Assembly (NCBI GenBank): GCA_013698305.1 | Contig: JACCVC010000061.1 | Span: 1-29,192 of the forward strand | Reading direction: 5' to 3' | From: Chloroflexia bacterium | GTDB lineage: Bacteria > Chloroflexota > Chloroflexia > Thermomicrobiales > UBA6265 | DNA: 29,192 bases | Shown: piece by piece, positions 16,358 to 23,297 of the stretch | Layout of the letters: every line of letters starts with the position of its first letter | Numbering within the stretch: the first letter of the stretch is position 1 | Made by a program: the position numbers and the translations under genes | The notes under the pieces: model-generated | What the model was told of the DNA's origin: nothing | The model's database searches: none | The model's input: the letters and a program-made list of their open reading frames with translations, nothing else

Positions 16358-17836
16358 ATGATGACCGTAAACAACGATTCGGATAGAACCTCGCCAACCG
16401 GGTCGAGCAAGGCATGGGGCGGGCGGTTTGCCGACGTGCCCGACGCCCGGCTGGAGGCGTTCAACGCGTCGGTCGCGTTCGATGTGCGGATGATCCGGGA
16501 GGACATTCGCGGGTCCATCGCGCACGCAAGGATGCTCGGCGCCTGCGGCATTATCGCGCCCGACGAGGCCACGACCCTCGAACGCGGGCTGTGGCAGGTG
16601 CTGGACGAATACGACCGGGGCGAGTTCGCGCTCACCATTGCGGACGAGGATGTCCACACCGGCGTCGAGCGCCGCCTTCGAGAGATCACCGGCACCGTCG
16701 CGGGCAAGCTGCACACGGGCCGCAGTCGCAACGACCAGGTCGCCAACGATCATCGCTTTTGGGCCCGCCGGCAATTGGTGCTGGTCGCGGACGGGCTGGT
16801 GGCGTTTGGTGAGGCGCTGCTCACGCTCGCGGAACAGTATCCAGAGGCGATCATGCCCGGCTACACCCATTTGCAGCGGGCACAGCCGGTGCTGGTGGCG
16901 CACCACTTGCAGGCGTATGTCGAGATGCTGCTTCGAGACCTCGAGCGGGTGCGACAAGCGTGGAAACGAACTAATGTGCTCGTGCTCGGGTCCAGCGCGC
17001 TGGCGGGGACCAGCTATCCCATCGACCGGGAGATGGTCGCTCAGGACCTCGGGTACGAGGGCATCACGATGAACAGTCTCGATGGTGTATCGGATCGCGA
17101 CTTTGTGCTCGACGCGCTCTACGCATGTTCGCTCATCGGCATGCACATCTCGCGACTGTCCGAGGAGATCATCCTCTGGTCGTCGGGTGAGTTCAGGTTC
17201 CTGGAGTTGGCCGACCGGTTTTCGACGGGCAGCTCGATCATGCCGCAGAAGAAGAATGCTGATATCGCCGAGCTGGGCCGGGGCAAGAGCGGTCGGCTGT
17301 ACGGCAACCTGATGGCGATGCTGACGATCGCCAAGGGGCTTCCGCTCGCCTACAACAAGGACATGCAGGAGGACAAGGAGGGCTTGCAGGACAGCTTCGA
17401 CACGATCCTGGCGCTGCTCGACGTCTTTCCGCCGATGATGCAGAGCGCCCGGTTCAACGTCGACGTCATGGCCGCCGCCGCGGTCGCCGATTTTACGCTC
17501 GCAACTGATGCGGCGGATGTGCTGGCGAAGCAAGGCGTTCCGTTCCGTGAGGCGCACCAGGTGATCGGGTCGCTGGTGGCACGCTGCATCGCCGAGGGCA
17601 TCACCTTTGCTGATCTCAGTGATGAGCAATGGGCGGATATCCATCCGGTCTTTGCCGAGGAGCGGCCACCGGTCGATGTCTGGACGAGCGTCTCCTCACG
17701 CAACATCATCGGTGGCACCGCTCCGGATCAGGTCGAGGCAACGCGAGCCGGTCAGCATGTAGCCCTGCTCGAAGCGCGATACTGGGTCGTCGATCGGCTG
17801 CGGGTCGATAATCAATTGTTCGAGCGCAATGCGTGA
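16358..17836 (+). CDS. argH: Argininosuccinate lyase
   Basis: This 492-residue cytoplasmic enzyme of arginine biosynthesis splits argininosuccinate into arginine and fumarate. It belongs to the fumarase/aspartase superfamily, with the three conserved regions in place: TGRSRNDQVAND (C1), THLQRAQPV (C2, with the general-acid His) and the flexible signature loop GSSIMPQKKNAD (C3) with the catalytic Ser. AWGGRFADVPDA is the usual ArgH N-terminus. The open frame extends to 16220, but ATG 16358 has GGAG 8 nt upstream and fits the family's start; ATG 16361 is the next codon. No other arg gene is adjacent. It is divergent from the nurA operon, and a MITE-like element separates it from treY. Confidence 0.96.
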   Translation: MMTVNNDSDRTSPTGSSKAWGGRFADVPDARLEAFNASVAFDVRMIREDIRGSIAHARMLGACGIIAPDEATTLERGLWQVLDEYDRGEFALTIADEDVHTGVERRLREITGTVAGKLHTGRSRNDQVANDHRFWARRQLVLVADGLVAFGEALLTLAEQYPEAIMPGYTHLQRAQPVLVAHHLQAYVEMLLRDLERVRQAWKRTNVLVLGSSALAGTSYPIDREMVAQDLGYEGITMNSLDGVSDRDFVLDALYACSLIGMHISRLSEEIILWSSGEFRFLELADRFSTGSSIMPQKKNADIAELGRGKSGRLYGNLMAMLTIAKGLPLAYNKDMQEDKEGLQDSFDTILALLDVFPPMMQSARFNVDVMAAAAVADFTLATDAADVLAKQGVPFREAHQVIGSLVARCIAEGITFADLSDEQWADIHPVFAEERPPVDVWTSVSSRNIIGGTAPDQVEATRAGQHVALLEARYWVVDRLRVDNQLFERNA

Positions 17837-17890
17837 GTGCGTGCAAGATACGGATCATGCGGGGCTCAGGTCAAACGAGCAAAATAGGCA

Positions 17891-18105
17891 GTCATGCTGT
17901 GCGAATGCGATGGACCGCGTCCGCTCGGTTCCTTCGGAAGCGGCTATTGAGCATCTCCCGGCGGAGCCGTTGCGCGAAGCGCAAAATATCGGTCTTTCGG
18001 TAGGAATCGGCAACAAGCTGCCCAGCGCTTCGCGCAGGGGTCCTTGTTTGGAGGAGGCGTCCGATTGGGACGCCGCACATGGTCCATCGCTCCGCTCAGA
18101 ATGAC
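17891..18105. mobile_element. MITE-like element with ~25-bp imperfect terminal inverted repeats
   Basis: The left end 17891-17916 (starts GTCATGCTGTGCG, ends GCGATGGACC) and the reverse complement of the right end 18081-18105 (starts GTCATTCTGAGCG, ends GCGATGGACC) match at 22 positions with three mismatches and one gap. Inside are a perfect 12-bp inverted repeat (TGCGCGAAGCGC, 17971-17982 / 18025-18036) and a hairpin GGCGTCC-5 nt-GGACGCC (18056-18074). No believable protein is encoded. It fills most of the 310-bp gap between argH and treY. The GTCATTCTGAGCG start is like dispersed repeats I recall from Chloroflexi genomes. No target duplication was found by eye. Confidence 0.6.
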
Positions 18106-18146
18106 GGCTTTTATGTTAGAGATCTGTTTGAAGGGGAAACTCATCA

Positions 18147-21100
18147 GTGACCAACACAGTTCCAATCGACGCAGAGAAGACGCTATCTTCCTGCGCTCCT
18201 GCTCCGCCGCGGGCGACGTATCGATTGCAGTTCAACCACACCTTCACCTTTGACGACGCCATCGCGATCCTGCCATGGCTGGTGAAGCTGGGCGCCAGTC
18301 ACCTCTACGCCTCGCCGATCTTCCGGGCGACGCCTGGCTCGATGCACGGCTACGATGTCGTCGATTTTTCGGAGATCAGTCCGGAGATCGGCGGTCGGGA
18401 AGGGTTCGACCGGCTGGTAGCGGCTTCGCGCGAACTCGATCTCGGGATCATCCTCGATTTCGTCCCCAACCACATGGGCATCGAAAACGGCGCAAACGCC
18501 TGGTGGCAGGATGTGCTGGAGCACGGTCCGGCATCGCCTTACGCGGACTATTTTGATATCGACTGGACGCCATCTACCCAGGAGTTGCAGAACAAGGTGC
18601 TGCTGCCAGTGCTGGGGGATCAGTATGGTGTGGTGCTGGAAAACGGCGAGTTGAGGCTGGACTACGACGATGGCGCATTCACCGTTCACTATTGGGACAC
18701 GCCGCTGCCGGTCACGCCGACGACCTATCCAATGGTGCTGCAACTGGTGTTGGACCGAATTCACCCTGCCGTCGATACAGACGACCTCGATCGGCTTGAG
18801 TTGGAGAGCGTCATCACGGCGTTGGACCGGCTCAACGATCTCGATGCCAGCGACGAGCCTGGTGTCGCGGACGCCCGCTATCGCGAGCAACTGGTCACCA
18901 GGCGACGCCTCTCCTCGCTGGCCGAGCGTTCGACACTGATCCAGCAGACGATCGACGAGGTTCTGGCCGAGTGGAACGGGTCGCAGGGCGATCCCCGCTC
19001 GTTCGATCAACTCGATGCGTTGTTGGCGAAACAATGCTGGCGCGTGGCGTTCTGGCGGGTTGCCGCCGAGGAGATCAACTACCGGCGATTCTTCGCGATT
19101 AACACGCTGGCGGCCATTCGTCAGGAGGAGCCGGAGCTGTTCCACGCGACGCATCGGCTGCTGATGGAATTGCTGGCGGCGGGAGCGGTCGATGGCGTTC
19201 GGATCGACCATCCGGACGGACTCTGGGACCCGGAAGGGTACTTCTACGATCTGCAAGCCGAGTACGTTGCCGTCACGACGCTGGTGGCGATGGGCGTTGA
19301 CCCAAATAGGGTTTATCACGACGAGAATCAGGATCGGCTGGTCGAGGTGCGCGTTCAGTCTCGCGCCGGTATCGCCGATGCCAACGACCGCGTTCACGAT
19401 CACGGTTGGCCGCTCTACGTGCTGGCCGAGAAGATCCTGGAGCATGGCGAAGCGCTGCCGCCGAATTGGCCGATCGCGGGCACGGTTGGCTACGATTTCG
19501 CTCATGCCACGACGGCGTTGTTCGTCGACACGTCGGCGCGGCAGATGTTCGATCGCATCTACAGCCGGTTCACGGGCGACTCGATCCGGTTTCCGGAGCT
19601 CGTCTACCAGATGAAGCAGCATATGATGTCCGAGGCGTTCCTGAGTGAGATGACGGTCCTCACCACCGCGCTTAACCGGATCGCGGAAAACAACAGACGC
19701 TCCCGCGACTTTACGGTCAATAGCCTGCGTGATGCGCTGCGAGAGATCATGGCGTCGTTTCCGGTCTATCGCACCTACACGACCTGTGAGGGCGAGGGAG
19801 TAGAGGATCGCGATCGGCAGTACATCGAGGGGGCGGTTGCGCAGGCGCGGCGGAGGAATCCCGGCATCGATCCGTCCCTGTTCGCGTTCATCGAGAACGT
19901 GCTTCTGTTGCATGTCAGCGATGCGCCAGGGGCATCGGCACGGTTCGACCGTCGTTGCTACCTCGCGATGAAGCTCCAGCAGCTTTCTGGACCGGTGATG
20001 GCCAAGGGGTTGGAGGATACCGCTTTCTATCGCTATAACCGGCTGGTGTCGCTCAACGAGGTCGGTGGTGATCCCAGCAAATTCGGGATCAATCCTGAGG
20101 AGTTTCACCGGCAGAACCGGCACCGGCTGCGGCATTGGCCCGACGCGATGATCTGCTCTTCTACCCACGACACCAAGCGCGGCGAAGATGTCCGGGCTCG
20201 GATCAGCGTCCTGAGCCAGCGCCCGACCGAGTGGAGAGCGGCGATCAACCGGTGGTCGCGGCTCAACCGCAAGCTGAAGCGAAAGATCGACGGCTCCCTG
20301 GCGCCGCACAAGGCCGACGAGTATGTGATCTACCAGACGCTGGTCGGCACCTGGCCGCTGGAGGGCGTTCGCCAAGCGGACCGAGCAGCGTATGTCACCA
20401 GATTGCAGGAGTATACGGTTAAGATCGCGCGGGAGGCGGGCCGAATCTCGAACTGGGTCAACCCCGACGAAGCCTACGAGGAGGCTCTCAACGCATTCAT
20501 CGCCGGAATGTTCAACCTGCGTCGATCCGGGAAGCTGCTCGACGACATCGACGCGTTCGTTGCGCAGGTGTTGCCGGCAGGCTTGCAGGCGGCGTTGGGC
20601 TCGCAGGTGTTGAAGTTGACCAGTCCCGGCGTCCCCGATGTCTATCAGGGCACCGAGGTCTGGGACGACAGCCTGGTCGATCCGGACAATCGCCGACCGG
20701 TCGGTTTCGATGTGATCGAGGAGCTTGTGGACCGCCATCCCTCGCTCGACGCGGCCTGGGGCAACGCCAGTGACGGCGCGGTCAAGCTGATGGTCACGCA
20801 GCGGTTACTTGTGGTCCGGGCAAAGTACCCGAAGCTGTTCAGCGACGGCGAGTACGTTGCGGTCCCTGTTGAGGGGGATGACACCGTGGCGTTCGTCCGG
20901 GCTGATGCCGAAGAGGCATTGTTCGTTTTCGTCGCCCTGAATCCCGTAGGCGCTGCCCGTGACGGTGTCGTGCTGCCGGAGCGGTTTCGAGAGTACCAGT
21001 GGGCCGATGTGCTTCGTGACAGTGACGACCCGATCACCGCCGATGCCGAGGGATACCTTTCGCTTCGACCGAGACATCGCGCTGACCCTGTAGCACCGGG

Positions 21101-21179
21101 TCTTGTGCCCGGTGAAGGCCTGGAAGAAGGATCGGCTCCGTTGCCAGTTTCTGTGCTGTTGGGACGGCCTGGAACGTGA
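18147..21179 (+). CDS. treY: Maltooligosyltrehalose synthase
   Basis: This 1010-residue GH13 enzyme turns the reducing-end alpha-1,4 bond of maltooligosaccharides into the alpha,alpha-1,1 bond of trehalose. The N-terminus PRATYRLQFNHTFTFDDA is typical of TreY, followed by YASPIFRATPGSMHGYDV, DFVPNHMG (region I) and DGVRIDHPDGLWDP (region II with the catalytic Asp). Region III-type Glu lies after LYVLAEKILE, and SSTHDTKRGED gives region IV. GTG 18147 has AAGGGG 10 nt upstream. treZ follows after 142 bp, so the pair makes trehalose from glycogen; no treX is visible. Oddly, a palindromic repeat unit lies in frame near the 3' end (21089-21113). It encodes part of the stretch PVAPGLVPGE, just before a terminal strand PLPVSVLLGR that resembles the normal TreY end. 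Confidence 0.96.
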   Translation: MTNTVPIDAEKTLSSCAPAPPRATYRLQFNHTFTFDDAIAILPWLVKLGASHLYASPIFRATPGSMHGYDVVDFSEISPEIGGREGFDRLVAASRELDLGIILDFVPNHMGIENGANAWWQDVLEHGPASPYADYFDIDWTPSTQELQNKVLLPVLGDQYGVVLENGELRLDYDDGAFTVHYWDTPLPVTPTTYPMVLQLVLDRIHPAVDTDDLDRLELESVITALDRLNDLDASDEPGVADARYREQLVTRRRLSSLAERSTLIQQTIDEVLAEWNGSQGDPRSFDQLDALLAKQCWRVAFWRVAAEEINYRRFFAINTLAAIRQEEPELFHATHRLLMELLAAGAVDGVRIDHPDGLWDPEGYFYDLQAEYVAVTTLVAMGVDPNRVYHDENQDRLVEVRVQSRAGIADANDRVHDHGWPLYVLAEKILEHGEALPPNWPIAGTVGYDFAHATTALFVDTSARQMFDRIYSRFTGDSIRFPELVYQMKQHMMSEAFLSEMTVLTTALNRIAENNRRSRDFTVNSLRDALREIMASFPVYRTYTTCEGEGVEDRDRQYIEGAVAQARRRNPGIDPSLFAFIENVLLLHVSDAPGASARFDRRCYLAMKLQQLSGPVMAKGLEDTAFYRYNRLVSLNEVGGDPSKFGINPEEFHRQNRHRLRHWPDAMICSSTHDTKRGEDVRARISVLSQRPTEWRAAINRWSRLNRKLKRKIDGSLAPHKADEYVIYQTLVGTWPLEGVRQADRAAYVTRLQEYTVKIAREAGRISNWVNPDEAYEEALNAFIAGMFNLRRSGKLLDDIDAFVAQVLPAGLQAALGSQVLKLTSPGVPDVYQGTEVWDDSLVDPDNRRPVGFDVIEELVDRHPSLDAAWGNASDGAVKLMVTQRLLVVRAKYPKLFSDGEYVAVPVEGDDTVAFVRADAEEALFVFVALNPVGAARDGVVLPERFREYQWADVLRDSDDPITADAEGYLSLRPRHRADPVAPGLVPGEGLEEGSAPLPVSVLLGRPGT
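21089..21114 (+). repeat. Palindromic repeat unit inside the treY coding sequence
   Basis: TGTAG (21089-21093) is followed by arm ACCGGGT (21095-21101), loop CTTGT and arm GCCCGGT (21107-21113). This is the same CGTAG-N-arm-loop-arm layout as the intergenic copies, with a different arm sequence. It is in frame with treY and carries no stop in that frame. Confidence 0.65.
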
Positions 21180-21234
21180 GCAGACACTACCGTCTGTTTT
21201 GGCAGGCTGTGGCCATGAAAGCCTCTTGCCGCAA

Positions 21235-21297
21235 GGCCGACACGGGGTCGGCCACTATGCGGATCTTGACAACGTAGCGGCCGAGCCTGTGTCGGCT
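21235..21297. repeat. Two palindromic repeat units, CGTAG ends facing each other
   Basis: The first unit has arms GGCCGAC (21235-21241) and GTCGGCC (21247-21253) around ACGGG, then CTATGCG, a one-base variant of the CTACG end. The second starts CGTAG (21273-21277), with GGCCGAG, loop CCTGT and GTCGGCT (21291-21297). The CGTAG ends point inward, the reverse of the REPIN-like pairs at 4707, 8130 and 23218. Together they occupy half of the treY-treZ gap. Confidence 0.7.
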
Positions 21298-21321
21298 TGT
21301 TGGTGCGAAGGAAAGAACTGA

Positions 21322-23184
21322 ATGACTGAACAACCCTGGAAGCTGCAATCGGGCGCCAACGTCACGCCCGGTGGCATCGAGTTCTCGGTATGGGCGTTGA
21401 ATGCGGGCACGGTCTCCGTAGAGATCGATCACGCCGATAGGACCACGAGCAGCGCGACGATGGAGTCCGAGGGCGAAGGCAGGTTCTCGGTGACGGTTCC
21501 GTCCGCGAAAGTCGGAGACCGGTACCGATACCGGCTCGATGGCGGCGAGGCCTACCCCGATCCCTATTCCCGCTTTCAACCCGATAGCGTGCATGGCTCC
21601 TCCGAGATCGTGGACCCATCCGCCTTCCCCTGGAACGACAAGGGCTGGATCGGCCTCGACGCGGAGACATTGTCGATCTATGAATTGCATGTCGGCACGT
21701 TTTCCAAAAACGGGACGTTTGCGGATTTGGAATACGATCTTGCCGAGCTGCAGGCGCTGGGCGTGACGGCAATCGAGCTGATGCCGGTCGCGCAGACGCC
21801 CGGCAGCCGGAACTGGGGCTACGACGGCGTCGACCTGTTCGCCCCGAACCATGTTTATGGCACGCCCGACGAGCTACGGCGGCTGGTCGACGCCGCGCAT
21901 CGGGTTGGGCTCGGCGTCATTCTCGATGTCGTCTACAATCACCTCGGTCCTGAAGGCTCCTATCTTTCCGCCTACTCTTCAGCCTATTTCAGTGATCGCC
22001 ATCAGACCGATTGGGGCGCCGGGCTGAACTGGGACGGTGAGCACAACTACTGGGTCAGACAGTTCGCGATCGACAACGCCTGCTACTGGATCAGCGAATT
22101 CCACATCGACGGGCTGCGGCTCGACGCCACCCACGCGATGATCGACGACAGCGACCTGCATATCGTGCAGGAGCTGGCCGAGGCAGCGCGCGCGGCGAGC
22201 GGTGGTCGCAACGTGCTGATCATCGCCGAGGACGGTCGGCACGACATCAAGCGCGTGCGTCCAGTCGAGAGAGACGGTGAGGGGCTCGACGGCGTCTGGG
22301 CTGACGACTTTCATCATCAGGTTCGCGTGCTGCTGAGCAATGCGCACGAGAGCTACTACTCGAAGTACGAAGGGACGACCACCGGCCTGGCGGATGTGGT
22401 GGAACACGGGTTCGCGCACCTGGTTCCGGATGGCAGCGGTCGCACCGAGGACACTGACCCGGCGTCGGTGTTCGTGTTCTGCATCCAGAATCACGATCAG
22501 GTAGGCAATCGCCCGTTTGGCGAGCGACTGCATCACGAGATCAACGTTGACCGCTACCGCGTCGCCTCGGCGCTGCTGCTGTTCGTGCCCGAGACACCGC
22601 TGATCTTCATGGGGCAGGAGTTCGCGGCGTCGACGCCGTTCCTGTACTTCACCGATCATCCGCCTGAGCTCGGCCAACTGGTGACCGAGGGACGGCGACG
22701 GGAGTTCGCTGGGTTCCGGGCGTTTGATGATCCGGAGGTGCGCGAGACGATTCCCGACCCGCAGGACGACCTGACTTTCCTGCGCTCGAAGCTCAACCTG
22801 GAGGAGCGGCGGCAGAATCCGGGCATCCTGGAGCTGTACCGCACGATGCTGTGGATGCGACGGAGGGATGCGGTACTGTCGCGTGGCAGCCTGCAGCAGT
22901 CCAACGCCTGGTCACCGAATGCACAGGTCGTAATCGTGCATCGCTGGCACGACGACCAGCATCGGGTGTTGATCGCGAATTTCGGTCAGGCGGCGTCGAT
23001 GCCGGCGGAATGGTTCGCGGATGTGCCGAGTGGGTTGTCGATGGATTGGTCACTTGAGATGCAGACCGCCGAGTCGCGTTTCGGGGGGCAGGATCACCGC
23101 GTGACGCTGGCCGGCGACGAGGCGGTGTGGCTCAATGTTCCGGCGAGGACAGCGGCGGTGTTCTCCTTCGCATCGACCAATTGA
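21322..23184 (+). CDS. treZ: Maltooligosyltrehalose trehalohydrolase
   Basis: This 620-residue GH13 enzyme releases trehalose from maltooligosyltrehalose made by TreY. An N-terminal CBM48-like sandwich (residues ~5-90, GGIEFSVWALNAGTVSVEI) precedes the (beta/alpha)8 barrel. The barrel carries the TreZ-type ELHVGTFSKNGTF, DVVYNHLGPEG (region I), DGLRLDATHAM (region II, nucleophile Asp), LIIAEDGRHD (region III, Glu) and FCIQNHDQVGNR (region IV). The C-terminal beta domain ends WLNVPARTAAVFSF. ATG 21322 follows AAGGAAAG. Length matches the family (~580-620). It is downstream of treY on the same strand and converges on the CoxL-like gene. The pair implies a role in osmotic or desiccation protection. 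Confidence 0.96.
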   Translation: MTEQPWKLQSGANVTPGGIEFSVWALNAGTVSVEIDHADRTTSSATMESEGEGRFSVTVPSAKVGDRYRYRLDGGEAYPDPYSRFQPDSVHGSSEIVDPSAFPWNDKGWIGLDAETLSIYELHVGTFSKNGTFADLEYDLAELQALGVTAIELMPVAQTPGSRNWGYDGVDLFAPNHVYGTPDELRRLVDAAHRVGLGVILDVVYNHLGPEGSYLSAYSSAYFSDRHQTDWGAGLNWDGEHNYWVRQFAIDNACYWISEFHIDGLRLDATHAMIDDSDLHIVQELAEAARAASGGRNVLIIAEDGRHDIKRVRPVERDGEGLDGVWADDFHHQVRVLLSNAHESYYSKYEGTTTGLADVVEHGFAHLVPDGSGRTEDTDPASVFVFCIQNHDQVGNRPFGERLHHEINVDRYRVASALLLFVPETPLIFMGQEFAASTPFLYFTDHPPELGQLVTEGRRREFAGFRAFDDPEVRETIPDPQDDLTFLRSKLNLEERRQNPGILELYRTMLWMRRRDAVLSRGSLQQSNAWSPNAQVVIVHRWHDDQHRVLIANFGQAASMPAEWFADVPSGLSMDWSLEMQTAESRFGGQDHRVTLAGDEAVWLNVPARTAAVFSFASTN

Positions 23185-23217
23185 TATCACGGTCGGCTCA
23201 ACACGTTGCTGTTCTTT

Positions 23218-23276
23218 CGTAGGGGCCGACCTTGTGTCGGCCCGAGTCGAGGGAGGACACATGTTCCTCCCCTACG
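23218..23276. repeat. Paired palindromic repeat (REPIN-like), 59 bp
   Basis: The left unit is CGTAG (23218-23222), arm GGCCGAC (23224-23230), loop CTTGT, arm GTCGGCC (23236-23242). The right unit is inverted: GGAGGAC (23252-23258), loop ACATG, TTCCTCC (23264-23270), then CTACG (23272-23276). The outer 8 bp (CGTAGGGG / CCCCTACG) are a perfect terminal inverted repeat. It lies between the convergent treZ and CoxL-like genes, which have no other hairpin terminator. Confidence 0.85.
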
Positions 23277-23297
23277 AACCCAATCACAATAGTGGAT

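Noticed and set aside
16337..17644. 435-codon open frame antisense to argH
   Set aside because: It is a shadow of argH, whose signature motifs are all present; the antisense product is Arg/His-rich without family features.
17829..18104. 91-codon open frame between argH and treY
   Set aside because: It lies almost entirely in the MITE-like element, overlaps the argH stop, and has no domain or ribosome site.
18183..20738. 851-codon open frame antisense to treY
   Set aside because: It is long only because of GC-rich codon bias on the opposite strand. TreY has clear family motifs throughout, and the antisense product shows no recognisable domain.
1464..23276. Dispersed palindromes as a CRISPR array
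   Set aside because: The copies are far apart, not regularly spaced, differ in arm sequence and have no cas genes near them.
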